Origin: Nostoc sp. NIES-3756 | Lineage (GTDB): Bacteria > Cyanobacteriota > Cyanobacteriia > Cyanobacteriales > Nostocaceae | Reading direction: 5' to 3' | Assembly: GCF_001548375.1 (NCBI RefSeq) | Contig: NZ_AP017295.1 | Coordinates: 4,870,501-4,934,500, forward strand | Length of the DNA: 64,000 nt | In this document: piece by piece, positions 1-8,622 of the stretch | Layout of the letters: each line of letters opens with the position of its first letter | Position numbering within the stretch: position 1 is the stretch's first letter | The notes under the pieces: generated by a model | The model's database searches: none | The model's input: the letters and a program-made list of their open reading frames with translations, nothing else | What the model was told of the DNA's origin: nothing | Made by a program: the position numbers and the translations under genes

Positions 1-1
1 A

Positions 2-1042
2 AAACCCCTGGCTTGGTTTATTGCATCTCGGCGCACCAAGACTTCTCAAGAAAACTATAAGCAAATTGGCGGTGGTTCCCCACTGCGGCGGATTACGGAA
101 GCTCAAGGAGAAGCTTTAAAAGAACAGTTACACCAATTGGGACAAGAGGCAAATATTTATGTAGGAATGCGTTATTGGCATCCTTACACCGAAGAAGCGA
201 TCGCACTCATAGCTCAAGATAATATCGACAATTTAGTCATTCTGCCTTTATATCCCCAATTTTCCATCAGCACCAGTGGTTCTAGTTTCCGTTTATTAGA
301 AAGACTGTGGCAAGAAGATCCCAAACTCCAACGTCTCGAATATACTGTCATTCCCTCCTGGTACAAACAGCCCAATTATTTACAATCAATGGCGGAACTT
401 ATAGGTCAAGAATTAGACCAGTTCCCCAACCCTGATGAAGTTCATGTCTTCTTCAGCGCCCACGGTGTACCCAAAAGCTATGTTGAAGAAGCTGGCGACC
501 CTTACCAACAGGAAATTGAGGAATGTACTGCATTGATTATGCAAACCCTCAATCGCCCAAATGCTCATACTTTAGCTTACCAGAGTCGTGTCGGCCCCGT
601 TGAATGGCTACAACCTTATACGGAAGATGCGCTTAAAGAACTAGGCGCTCAAGGTGTGAAAGATTTAGTAGTTGTACCTATCAGTTTCGTCTCCGAACAC
701 ATCGAGACATTACAGGAAATTGACATTGAGTATCGAGAAATAGCCGAGGAAGCAGGAATACACAACTTCCGGCGTGTACCCGCACCTAATACCCATCCGG
801 TGTTTATTAGAGCTTTGGCGGACTTGGTAATTGATGCACTTAATCAACCCAGCTTTAAACTTTCCCAAGCCGCCCAAATGAAGAAACGTGTGAAAATGTA
901 TCCTCCAGAAAGTTGGGAATGGGGTATGACCACTAGTGCCGAAGTGTGGAATGGTCGTATTGCCATGCTAGGTTTTATTGCTTTAATTATCGAACTAATT
1001 ACAGGTCATGGTCTACTACATATGGTGGGGCTTTTGCAGTGA
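2..1042 (+). CDS. hemH: Ferrochelatase, 5' end outside window
   Basis: Inserts Fe2+ into protoporphyrin IX, the last step of haem synthesis. The reading frame is open from base 2, so the gene starts upstream of the window; an internal ATG at 137 is not its start. Family motifs visible are the HGVP stretch with the catalytic His (about 457-474), QSRVGP-WL (about 580-610) and FVSEHIETL with the conserved Glu (about 685-714). The last 45 residues (SWEWG...[10 protein letters not shown]) form a CAB/Hlip-like transmembrane helix with the ExxNGRxAM chlorophyll-binding signature. This extension is a known feature of cyanobacterial and plastid ferrochelatases and anchors the enzyme in the thylakoid. 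A hairpin terminator follows at 1098-1136. Confidence 0.97.
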   Translation, partial: KPLAWFIASRRTKTSQENYKQIGGGSPLRRITEAQGEALKEQLHQLGQEANIYVGMRYWHPYTEEAIALIAQDNIDNLVILPLYPQFSISTSGSSFRLLERLWQEDPKLQRLEYTVIPSWYKQPNYLQSMAELIGQELDQFPNPDEVHVFFSAHGVPKSYVEEAGDPYQQEIEECTALIMQTLNRPNAHTLAYQSRVGPVEWLQPYTEDALKELGAQGVKDLVVVPISFVSEHIETLQEIDIEYREIAEEAGIHNFRRVPAPNTHPVFIRALADLVIDALNQPSFKLSQAAQMKKRVKMYPPESWEWGMTTSAEVWNGRIAMLGFIALIIELITGHGLLHMVGLLQ

Positions 1043-1097
1043 TTGGTAATGAATGGGTAATTGGTAATTGGTAATTGGTCATAGTAAAAAACAATTG

Positions 1098-1136
1098 AAA
1101 ATCGGGTATTGATGAATATTCAATGTCCGATTTTTT
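1098..1136 (+). terminator. Rho-independent terminator of hemH
   Basis: An inverted repeat pairs AAAATCGG (1098-1105) with CCGATTTT (1127-1134). An inner ATTGA/TCAAT pair extends the stem and a run of T closes it. It lies 55 bp after the hemH stop codon. Confidence 0.75.
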
Positions 1137-1307
1137 ATGTCTAAAGAATAGTAGAAATTCTCTCAAAAGGTCAAAAATACAGGCTTAAGCATTACAAAGC
1201 AAATATCCCATTAGCAGGACGTATTAAGCACTGATATTTTTTAATGTGAATTTAATTTGACTTATAACTGCGTTAATCCTGATTGAGTGTATTTACGAGG
1301 AGATAGG

Positions 1308-1937
1308 ATGATGAAAAAATTACTTTGGTTATCAACTTTAGGTTTAGCGATCGCCGCTACTAGTTTACCAGCTGTAGCCCAAACACAAGATAGTCCACAA
1401 ACACCAGGAAATCAATCACCAGAACTCCAAACACAAGATAGTCCACAAACACCAGGAACTCAAGCACCAACAGTTCAACCAGAAACTTCAACACCAGGAA
1501 CTCAAGCACCAACAGTTCAACCAGGAACTCAGATTCAACAAACAACACCCTTAGATCAGGCTAACTATAGTGCGCCTCAAATTAAGAGTACCAGCGCATT
1601 ACGCGATGCTAATTACATTAGTTTGTATACAGGTAGTCAGCCTTTAGCCTATGTAACAATTTTGCCACCAGACTATATTTCTATTGGTGACAGTGTAACA
1701 GTTACAGATCAATCTGGTCAAAACATTCAAGCTAACGTTACTAAAGAAGGTGAGAAAATTAGAATTAATTTTGCTCAACCCGTAGCCCCTGGCAGTACTT
1801 TAGAAATCGCCCTAACAGATTTGGCATTTGGTTATCCTTATCCTTCTAAGAGTACCTTTAATTATGAATTAGCTGGTGGCTATACTGGCTTCAATCGAGA
1901 AATTCCCTACGGTTTAGCTCAGTTTCAAGTGTATTAA
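1308..1937 (+). CDS. Secreted protein with Pro/Gln/Thr repeat region, function unknown
   Basis: I do not recognise the family. An N-terminal signal peptide (MMKKLLWLSTLGLAIAA, cleavage near AVA-Q) points to export. Residues about 25-80 are low-complexity and built from DNA repeats: two copies of a TQDSPQTPG unit and two of TPGTQAPTVQP. The C-terminal 120 residues look like a small beta-rich domain (LPPDYISIGDSVTVTDQSG). An in-frame GTG lies at 1287, but GAGGAG at 1297-1302 points to ATG 1308, or ATG 1311 with slightly better spacing. The gene stands alone and has its own terminator. Confidence 0.8.
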   Translation: MMKKLLWLSTLGLAIAATSLPAVAQTQDSPQTPGNQSPELQTQDSPQTPGTQAPTVQPETSTPGTQAPTVQPGTQIQQTTPLDQANYSAPQIKSTSALRDANYISLYTGSQPLAYVTILPPDYISIGDSVTVTDQSGQNIQANVTKEGEKIRINFAQPVAPGSTLEIALTDLAFGYPYPSKSTFNYELAGGYTGFNREIPYGLAQFQVY

Positions 1938-1965
1938 TTGCTTGGAAACTTAATAAGTGATTTTA

Positions 1966-2004
1966 AGGGTAAAGAAATTCAAAACTTCTTTACCCTCATT
2001 TTAT
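1966..2004 (+). terminator. Rho-independent terminator
   Basis: An 11-bp perfect stem pairs AGGGTAAAGAA (1966-1976) with TTCTTTACCCT (1986-1996). A T-rich stretch follows. It lies about 30 bp after the stop codon of the secreted protein gene. Confidence 0.8.
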
Positions 2005-2091
2005 TTAAAAGTTTTGAATAATTGTGTAGCCAATCTCCAGTTCTTCTGGAATTTTAATTTCATATTGTTTAATTTAAAATTTTCCCATCCC

Positions 2092-2631
2092 CTACAACCT
2101 CTTGTGATACCACTGATACCACTCTTTAGCGCTACGAACTGCAAACCACAGCAGAATTAAAGCAATGACTCCTCCTTGCCAGGGAGCATCAAAGGCAAAA
2201 AGCACTAGAGCCACACAGAGCATATCTTGCAGAAACACCGCCCACAGTGGCAAACCACGCAAGCGATAAAACCAGCCGACTTGCACCAACTGAAGAACTA
2301 AAGCTAGTGAACTTCCAATTAAAACAATTAGCCAATTTGGGGTTATGGTAGCCGAAACTACTGCTAAAGCCATAATTCCCCCTACAAGGGGAGATAATAA
2401 TAACTGAATTATTTGTAAAATTCTTTGACCCCATAGTTTTTTGGAAGCAAACAATTCTACTAATGACCAACTGATTAAGCAACCCAATAGAAAAGGTGCA
2501 GAAATATGGGATAAAACAGGAACATTTGACCAGTAGTTACTGCCCTGCAACAATCCCATAATTAATAAGGGTATAGCTATTCTCATACCTGCTGCCGCAG
2601 AGGCAGAAAGGGTCGCTAAGATTTCTATCAT
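2092..2631 (-). CDS. DUF4126 family membrane protein
   Basis: A 179-residue, very hydrophobic protein with about five predicted membrane helices. The N-terminus MIEILATLSASAAAGMRIAIPLL is characteristic of DUF4126, whose function is unknown to me. Small residues in the first helix (SASAAAGMR) are conserved in the family as I recall it. No Shine-Dalgarno is visible; instead the start codon abuts a perfect 14-bp palindrome (2631-2644). It is a single gene with no obvious operon partner. Confidence 0.85.
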   Translation of the reverse strand: MIEILATLSASAAAGMRIAIPLLIMGLLQGSNYWSNVPVLSHISAPFLLGCLISWSLVELFASKKLWGQRILQIIQLLLSPLVGGIMALAVVSATITPNWLIVLIGSSLALVLQLVQVGWFYRLRGLPLWAVFLQDMLCVALVLFAFDAPWQGGVIALILLWFAVRSAKEWYQWYHKRL

Positions 2632-2644
2632 TGGGTTAACCCAA
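2631..2644. promoter_or_regulatory. Perfect 14-bp palindrome at the DUF4126 start codon
   Basis: TTGGGTTAACCCAA overlaps the last base of the start codon and occupies the place of the ribosome binding site. It could be an operator or an mRNA hairpin that hides the start. No binding protein is known to me. Confidence 0.4.
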
Positions 2645-2719
2645 AGAAATTACAAATAAGCAAGTACTTATGATTCAGATTACCCATTACTTGAGAAAAT
2701 TTTAGCAGGTATCTTAAAT

Positions 2720-2900
2720 TAACGTGAGTTTGACAGATTTTAAAAACCCCTCTCCATAGCCCAAAGCGCTTCTCGTAGAGTACCTCTCCCCGATACGGAG
2801 AGAGGCTTTAAAAGTTTATTTTTTTGTACTTAGTTCTATATTTTTAGCCCCTTCCTTTGTAGGGAAGGGGTTGGGGTTAGGTTCCGTCGAACTCACGTTA
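2720..2900. mobile_element. MITE-like element with 15-bp terminal inverted repeats
   Basis: TAACGTGAGTTTGAC (2720-2734) is matched by GTCGAACTCACGTTA (2886-2900), with one mismatch. The 181-bp unit has no ORF. It contains two smaller hairpin segments (ctctcccc..ggggagag type at about 2780-2805, and CCCCTTCC..GGAAGGGG at about 2850-2872). I recall similar ends scattered in Nostoc genomes. The rest of this 684-bp gene-free stretch (2632-3315) shows no coding signal. Confidence 0.6.
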
Positions 2901-3272
2901 GTATAAGATAGCGCGATCGCCTGCAATTTGTTTCCGTCAGGCTTGAATCTATTAAATATGTAAGTATCTACCTCTCGACTGTCATTCTCCGCACGTAGTT
3001 TTGAGGTAGTGCATCATCTCAACTCCAAATTTTGATAGGTTTCAAACTCAACATCAAGCTAGGGACACGATTGAGCTAATCTTTTACGCTGGAAAAAACA
3101 AGCTTTCAAAATTCCAATACTAAGTTGCGTTCAGACATAATATTCTTACTTCCCACTCCCTACGCCTCACTCCCGGCTGAAGTTACTATCTTTGACTGCA
3201 ACTTGGTACAAGACCCTTTAGGATGGATTTTTCTATCCAAATACTTTCAGAAATTAGATTATTGTGAGCAAT

Positions 3273-3315
3273 AATTAAGGGTGTAGGTAATTTCACAACA
3301 CCTACACCCTTAATT
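3273..3315 (-). terminator. Long perfect hairpin after rpiA
   Basis: A 16-bp perfect inverted repeat pairs AATTAAGGGTGTAGGT (3273-3288) with its complement (3300-3315), with an 11-nt loop. It starts directly after the rpiA stop codon. There is no long T tract on the minus strand, so it may act as a terminator, as an mRNA 3' protector, or both. Confidence 0.65.
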
Positions 3316-4026
3316 TTATAGTTGTCTTACTAATGGTTGACCGTCTTTGACTTCGCCTACTAATACTATGTCTGCACAGTTGACGAAAATACCATTCTCT
3401 AGAACCCCAGGAATATTATTTAAGGTTTTTTCTAAGTTAACTGGGTCGTCAATTGAGTCAAAGCGGACATCTAAGACAAAGTTACCTTGGTCGGTGATGA
3501 CTGGGCCGGCTTTTTTCACACCCATACGCAGTTCTGGCTTACCACCTAGTTGCTTGATTGCATTGGTGACTGGGGTAATTGCCATTGGGATCACTTCTAC
3601 TGGTACTGCAAATACAGAACCTAAGCGGTCTACTAATTTACCACTGTCTATAACAACAACGAATTGATTAGCTAAGTAATCAACTACTTTTTCACGGGTG
3701 TGCGCTGCTCCACCACCTTTAATTAAGTTTTTGTGGGGGTCAACTTCATCAGCTCCATCAATGGCAATATCAATATGATCAACAGCGTCAAGGGTGGTGA
3801 GAGGAACGCCGTATTGCTTGGCCAGTACTTCTGACTGAAACGAGGTAGGAATACCGACGATATCTGTCAGTTCACCAGACTTGAGGCGATCGCCTAAATA
3901 CTGAATTGTGTAAGCTGTAGTTGACCCTGTACCTAACCCGACAATCGAGCCTGATTTTACTAGGGCGGCTGCGGCTTTACCCACTTCTTGCTTCATTAAA
4001 GTCACGGGGTCTGCTGAAACGGTCAT
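3316..4026 (-). CDS. rpiA: Ribose-5-phosphate isomerase A
   Basis: Interconverts ribose-5-phosphate and ribulose-5-phosphate in the Calvin and pentose phosphate cycles. Family motifs are [11 protein letters not shown] (phosphate loop), [12 protein letters not shown] (catalytic Asp) and [13 protein letters not shown]. At 236 residues it is full length for RpiA. A TTG six bases upstream (4032) is possible, but AGGAG eight bases before ATG 4026 selects that start. It is transcribed alone, with a strong hairpin right after the stop. Confidence 0.97.
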   Translation of the reverse strand: MTVSADPVTLMKQEVGKAAAALVKSGSIVGLGTGSTTAYTIQYLGDRLKSGELTDIVGIPTSFQSEVLAKQYGVPLTTLDAVDHIDIAIDGADEVDPHKNLIKGGGAAHTREKVVDYLANQFVVVIDSGKLVDRLGSVFAVPVEVIPMAITPVTNAIKQLGGKPELRMGVKKAGPVITDQGNFVLDVRFDSIDDPVNLEKTLNNIPGVLENGIFVNCADIVLVGEVKDGQPLVRQL

Positions 4027-4097
4027 TCCCAAAACTCCTGAAATATCGACTGAACAGATGACACTATCACAGCAGACTATACTATATTCGCGGTGAC

Positions 4098-4160
4098 GTT
4101 GATTGTTGAGCGTTGAGCGTTGATGATTGACTGTTAACAGTTAACAGTCAACCATCAACA
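4098..4160. repeat. Heptamer repeat array that folds into a palindrome
   Basis: Nine consecutive heptamers (gttgatt, gttgagc, gttgagc, gttgatg, attgact, gttaaca, gttaaca, gtcaacc, atcaaca) switch strand half way. As a result 4119-4138 and 4140-4159 are inverted copies with one G-T mismatch. The hairpin lies just after the TPR gene stop codon and may serve as its terminator. Confidence 0.7.
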
Positions 4161-4162
4161 AC

Positions 4163-5983
4163 TTATGATTTAAGTCCTGCAATGATTTCGAGGATTTGAT
4201 GGTAATTTTGTGTGTTGCCTTCTTGAGAATAAAGGTCAGCAGATTTTTGGAAGTCAGCGATCGCCGCTTGATAGTCTCCCCGATTGCGAAGAATATCGGC
4301 TCGTAGGAGATAGGCTGAAGCCCAGTGGGGTTGAAACTTCAGGGCTTGGTTGAGGTCAGCTAGTGCTTCTTCTAAATACCCTAAGAGTAAATAGCTACGA
4401 CCACGGTTGTACCAGTCTTCCGCGTAACTGGGGTTGATGGCAATCGCTTGAGTATAGTCTGCTACTGCCCCATGATAGTCTTGCAAGGCATAACGGGCGT
4501 GGGCGCGATCACTATAATATGTGGCAGATTCAGGTTGTAGTTGCAAAGCTTGGGTATAATCGGCGATCGCACTGCGATAGTTTTTTTGGTCGTAGTGCAG
4601 GGAACCTCGATTATAGTAAGCTTCGCTCAGTTGAGGGTTGATACTCAAGGTTTGATTGTAGTCTGTTAACGCTCCTTTGGCATCTCCCAACTGGCGACGG
4701 GCATTGCCGCGATTGCAGTAAGCTGGGGCATAATCAGGACTTATGCGGATTGCCTGGGTATAATCTGCTATTGCGCCAATCAAATCTTTTAAAGCTTCGT
4801 GGGTAATAGCCCGACCGTAATAAGCCTCAGCAATATTAGGATTAATTTGTAATGCCTGATTATAATCGGCAATTGCACCGCGATAATCACCTAAACACCG
4901 ACGACAGGTAGCGCGATCGCAATATCCGGCAGCGGAGTTGGGTTGTAGTTCCAGCAAGCGATTACTATCTGCTAAGGCGCTAGGATAATCTCCTAGTTGA
5001 CGGTGGATATTAGCGCGTACACCATAGACTACCGCTAGTTCTGGGTTGAGTTGTAATGCTTGGTTATAGTCTGCCAAGGCTTTGTGATAATCTTGCCAAG
5101 CCTCATGAATTAGACCCCGTTGATAATATGCTTGTGCATCTTTGGGGTTGAACTTCAAGACTTGGTTGAAATCGGCTAAGGCCTGCTCATAATCGTTGAG
5201 ACAAAAACTGATTACGCCGCGATTATAATAGGCTCCTATTTGGTTGGGATTAATTTCTAGTGTGCGGTTGTAGTCTGCAATTGCTTTTTGATAAGCTCCC
5301 AAGGCATAGTGAGCATTACCTCTATTTTGGTAAGCTTCTGCTAGGTTGGGGTCTAATTGTACTGCTCGTTCGTGGTCGGTGATGGCTTGGCGATATTCTC
5401 CTAAGTTATAGTAAATATTTCCGCGAATGCTGTAAGCTGCGGCAAAATAAGGATGCCATTGTAAAGCTTGCTGTAAATCTGTGATCGCTTCTTGATAATT
5501 GCCGCGATCGCTATTCTGCACACCCCGATAATAATAAGCGTGTGCAATATCTTCATTAATATTACTAGCTAACAGAGGGTCAAACTCGATAGTGCTGATA
5601 TAGTCAGCGATGGCTCGGTCATAGTCGCCTTGAGCCAAATAGGTATTACCTCGACAATAATAATATTCTGCGTATGTAGGATTTATTTGTAATGCGCGGT
5701 CATAATCGGCGATCGCACCTGCAAAATCTGCTAGACAGTAACGAGCATTTGCCCGATGATAATAGGCCTCAGCATAATTGGGTTTAATTTCTACTGCTAA
5801 ATTAAAAAAGGCGATCGCCCCTTGATAATCTTTTAGGTCGCGGCTAAAAGTAACACCACGCTTACAGTAATTTTCCGCATCAGCCCTCCGATTGGTTGAC
5901 TTAGTGCCAGCAGTAGCAGTTCTTTGATATTCTCTCGATAAATTATCGGATAATCCCTGGTTAAAAAAATAGTCAGCATTCAT
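4163..5983 (-). CDS. TPR-repeat protein with 16 repeats
   Basis: Almost the whole 606 residues consist of 16 tandem 34-residue tetratricopeptide repeats of the form YxxRGxxxxxxGDYxxAIADYxxALxxxP, starting near residue 37. No signal peptide, membrane helix or catalytic domain is visible, so this is probably a cytoplasmic scaffold for protein interactions; the partner is unknown. Repeats are of the TPR_2/Sel1-unlike type common in Nostocales. The DNA is itself repetitive and so prone to repeat number change. A palindromic heptamer array follows the stop codon. Confidence 0.93.
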   Translation of the reverse strand: MNADYFFNQGLSDNLSREYQRTATAGTKSTNRRADAENYCKRGVTFSRDLKDYQGAIAFFNLAVEIKPNYAEAYYHRANARYCLADFAGAIADYDRALQINPTYAEYYYCRGNTYLAQGDYDRAIADYISTIEFDPLLASNINEDIAHAYYYRGVQNSDRGNYQEAITDLQQALQWHPYFAAAYSIRGNIYYNLGEYRQAITDHERAVQLDPNLAEAYQNRGNAHYALGAYQKAIADYNRTLEINPNQIGAYYNRGVISFCLNDYEQALADFNQVLKFNPKDAQAYYQRGLIHEAWQDYHKALADYNQALQLNPELAVVYGVRANIHRQLGDYPSALADSNRLLELQPNSAAGYCDRATCRRCLGDYRGAIADYNQALQINPNIAEAYYGRAITHEALKDLIGAIADYTQAIRISPDYAPAYCNRGNARRQLGDAKGALTDYNQTLSINPQLSEAYYNRGSLHYDQKNYRSAIADYTQALQLQPESATYYSDRAHARYALQDYHGAVADYTQAIAINPSYAEDWYNRGRSYLLLGYLEEALADLNQALKFQPHWASAYLLRADILRNRGDYQAAIADFQKSADLYSQEGNTQNYHQILEIIAGLKS

Positions 5984-6133
5984 CTATTTTTTCGTGTTAT
6001 TAAACTCCATCAAAACTATGATGTAGGCATAAATTGCCCAGCTACTAGTCGGAGTAGTTTAAACATCATTAATAATAGAGTACGGTATTTGTCTTAATTA
6101 AACAATTGGATTAATCATAAGATATATACCTAA

Positions 6134-6466
6134 ATGTTGTTAAAGTCAGGTTTATCTCATTCCATTGCATTATATGAAGATAGATGCAATCCAGGTATCA
6201 TCCAAATACATCTGGAAAATACAAATTTTCAGCAACCTATGGGACTAGATACGGACGATAGAAACGGCAAAATGTACGGCAAAGAAGACATTCAAGCCAT
6301 ATTGGACAGCATGAATGTCTCAGAGATGCTCAAGATTATGTCGCAAATTTGTTATGAAAAAGCAGAAACTCTCCGCTCTGAATGGCAGGACATAGAAACA
6401 GCTAGAGCTTGGGAAAAAGTTGGCAGGTCTGTAAGAAAAATAAAAATCAAAGCTGACCTGTATTAA
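6134..6466 (+). CDS. Small conserved hypothetical protein
   Basis: Up to 110 residues; I do not recognise a named family. The C-terminal 65 residues (KEDIQAILDSMNVSEMLKIMSQICYEKAE...) are helical, charged and look conserved. The first 35 or so residues are less convincing. Starts at 6239 or 6272 are possible, and no clear Shine-Dalgarno decides between them. It is divergent from the TPR gene. Confidence 0.55.
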   Translation: MLLKSGLSHSIALYEDRCNPGIIQIHLENTNFQQPMGLDTDDRNGKMYGKEDIQAILDSMNVSEMLKIMSQICYEKAETLRSEWQDIETARAWEKVGRSVRKIKIKADLY

Positions 6467-6597
6467 ATAGCAAGTACCTAGCTACTTCTGTACTTACTTA
6501 AGTATATACTTACAAGTCTCATGTTCACAGAGGAGTTGACAACATTTTTAAATACTTATTGGTCATTAATGAGCTAACACAAATTAAACTCTCTAAA

Positions 6598-7161
6598 CTA
6601 TGAGCTATGGACTGTGGACTGTGGACTATTGACTATTGACTTCTTCACATATTCGACAACCGCAGGTACTAGTTGGTTTTCTAGCTGAGTCACAATAGCA
6701 CGGTCTGAGTCTGACCAAACACGACCTTGAGCAAACACACAAGGCTGTAAAACTCCCCAGAGTTGACCATTGTGACATAGGTGAGCATGAATCAGCGCTC
6801 GATGGCCAAAGCTGCGGCGTTCAAAATCCTTATTCAACACTGTAGGGTCTGCGGTTTCCACATCCTCAACGTAAATAGAGGGGTCTGTTCGCAACGCGGC
6901 TGCAAACATGGGGTCTTCCTGTGGTAATGATGCAGGTTCTAATTCCCACTCAAGATTACCAATATCTGGAATATCGGGATTACGCCGCCAGATGTGAGTA
7001 ATTTTACCCAATTTAGTTTCAGGATGGCGTAGGTATAAAAAACAGCGATCGCACTTTAACACCTGCCCAAGTATTGGCAATAAAGCAGAAAGTAGAGCAT
7101 CTGGCTCACTATATTTATCGAGAACACCTTGGATAGTTCCAGGTAGAGCTATATCTGTCAT
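6598..7161 (-). CDS. GAF domain protein
   Basis: A 187-residue protein with one GAF-like domain (residues about 10-165: LKCDRCFLYLRHPET...HLCHNGQLWGVLQPC). Such domains bind tetrapyrroles or small ligands. C53-R54 resembles the DRC region of related sensors, but no bilin-binding Cys can be assigned with confidence. It has no output domain, so it must work with a partner or as a ligand store. The start at 7161 has AGGA five bases upstream; a longer frame reaches 7206. The C-terminal tail is encoded by a heptamer repeat array (6606-6640). Confidence 0.8.
   Translation of the reverse strand: MTDIALPGTIQGVLDKYSEPDALLSALLPILGQVLKCDRCFLYLRHPETKLGKITHIWRRNPDIPDIGNLEWELEPASLPQEDPMFAAALRTDPSIYVEDVETADPTVLNKDFERRSFGHRALIHAHLCHNGQLWGVLQPCVFAQGRVWSDSDRAIVTQLENQLVPAVVEYVKKSIVNSPQSTVHSS
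6606..6640. repeat. Heptamer repeat array inside the GAF gene 3' end
   Basis: Five tandem heptamers (tatggac, tgtggac, tgtggac, tattgac, tattgac). On the minus strand they encode the last residues of the GAF protein (VNSPQSTVHSS). Confidence 0.8.
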
Positions 7162-7639
7162 AAAAATCCTAGTTAAGTTATTAAATATCTTCTCAAAAAC
7201 CCACAATGAAACACATCAACCCCACGACACAGGCACACAAAAAACTTTACTTTTTGTTTGAGTAGCGTGGGTGGGCTAGTAATAGACAACAATTGAGGTA
7301 TGGGTTATCAATTCGCTTTGCCAAAACCCAATAGTATTTCTATATTTGTGTAAGCAATTGCAGCTATAGCTTGCATTCACTATTAGACTTTTGAATATTT
7401 TTTCTACCTCAATTTTTTTACTTATTTACTGATTAGGTTTATTTCTAATCAAATAATTATATCAATTAAAAGTTTATATATAAATCGATTTAATGATTGA
7501 ACTGGAATATTTATATTATATGTGTAGTTTTAGAATCGAGTATCAATGCGATAAAGCCCTCATATTCATTCCTTCATCTGTTGGAAGAGTGCAACGAATC
7601 AATATTAGTACGTAATTTACATCTCTTTCTTTAGATGGT

Positions 7640-7731
7640 AGTAAGAAAAGGGGAAAAAAGTTATACTCCTAGCTGTTAATGCCTGAAAAACGTGTGTTTG
7701 CCCTGGAGTGTAAGCCAGGGTTTTCTTTTTT
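7640..7731 (+). ncRNA. Candidate small RNA ending in a strong terminator
   Basis: A textbook intrinsic terminator (CCCTGG 7701-7706, CCAGGG 7715-7720, then TTTTCTTTTTT) points rightwards, but no plus-strand gene lies within 1.2 kb upstream. The pepE and GAF genes on either side are on the minus strand. The 552-bp space 7207-7758 is otherwise AT-rich and without ORFs. The 5' end is a guess. ACTCC at about 7665 could pair with GGAGT in the terminator loop. Confidence 0.4.
7701..7731 (+). terminator. Orphan rho-independent terminator
   Basis: A 6-bp GC-rich stem, 8-nt loop and 11-nt T-rich tail on the plus strand. On the minus strand the hairpin is followed by purines and would not terminate, so it does not serve the neighbouring minus-strand genes. 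Confidence 0.8.
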
Positions 7732-7758
7732 AAAATCGATATTAGGCAAAATTTAGCT

Positions 7759-8469
7759 TTAAAGCAGAAAATTCAAATCATCACTGTTGGTATATTGTTT
7801 CTTCTCCTCTCCAAATTTGAATACATACATTTTCCTGTCACCAATTAATCTGATTGATGAGTCTTCAATCTTTAATATAGTACCTTCCTGTAACCCTACA
7901 ACGTAAACATTTGGATTTAAAACCAAAAATTCTTTGAGTCTTTGTTCTCTTGTTTCCCCATTGTGATTTGGGATCACGGCATCTGTATAGTGAGGGTTGA
8001 TTTGAAAAGGCACTAAATTTAATGCTTGGAAACTTATCGGTTCGATTATTGGCATATCATTACTAGTTTTAATTGTAGGACAAGCAACATTAGAACCAGC
8101 ACTCCAGCCAATATAAGGAGTTCCATGATTAACTTTTTCTCTGATAATTTCAATCAGATTATGCTTTTGTAACCAATGTAGTAAATGAAAAGTGTTTCCG
8201 CCTCCAATTACTATGGCTTCTGCATTTTGAATTGATTCATCAGGATTTTCAGCCAAATGAATAGTATCGACTGCATAACCAAGTTCTCGAAATACTTGTT
8301 CAACTCTTTCGGTATACTGGTCATACGTTGAAGTGACAGCAGCAAAAGGCATGAAAACTATTTTCTTAACATAACTTCCTAAGAAAAATTTAATTTCTTG
8401 ACGGGGATAAGACAAATAGTCTTCACCAACATTTGTTGAATTACTCAGCAATAACAATTTTTTTGGCAT
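7759..8469 (-). CDS. pepE: Peptidase E (alpha-aspartyl dipeptidase, family S51)
   Basis: Cleaves dipeptides with N-terminal Asp; the same family includes cyanophycinase. Motifs are AIVIGGGNTFHLL (oxyanion/Gly-rich loop) and YIGWSAGSNVACP with the nucleophile Ser. At 236 residues it matches classical PepE (about 230) and is shorter than typical cyanophycinase (about 270). AGGAAGT lies just upstream of the ATG. It is a single gene. Its coding sequence looks more AT-rich than its neighbours, which may indicate transfer. A link to turnover of beta-Asp-Arg from cyanophycin is inference only. Confidence 0.9.
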   Translation of the reverse strand: MPKKLLLLSNSTNVGEDYLSYPRQEIKFFLGSYVKKIVFMPFAAVTSTYDQYTERVEQVFRELGYAVDTIHLAENPDESIQNAEAIVIGGGNTFHLLHWLQKHNLIEIIREKVNHGTPYIGWSAGSNVACPTIKTSNDMPIIEPISFQALNLVPFQINPHYTDAVIPNHNGETREQRLKEFLVLNPNVYVVGLQEGTILKIEDSSIRLIGDRKMYVFKFGEEKKQYTNSDDLNFLL

Positions 8470-8622
8470 AATGTACTTCCTATAGTTGTAATTATCAATA
8501 ATAAAGAAGTTTAATTTACATTAGATGCTAGTTGAGTAAACTGTCTGAAAATCGAATATATCAAAGCAGACAAACTCGATCAAAATAGAGATAGCAATAA
8601 TATATGGTAATACAGACAAACA

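Noticed and set aside
1360..1548. Minus-strand ORF of 62 residues rich in Leu/Val/Phe
   Set aside because: It is the antisense reading of the Pro/Gln repeat region in the secreted protein gene and only mirrors the DNA repeats.
1957..2160. Plus-strand ORF of 67 residues
   Set aside because: It runs through a terminator hairpin and into the antisense of the DUF4126 gene; no ribosome binding site and no protein-like composition.
7640..7731. Identification of the candidate small RNA as Yfr1
   Set aside because: The conserved ACUCCUCACAC core is missing; only ACTCCT is present, so no known family name is given.
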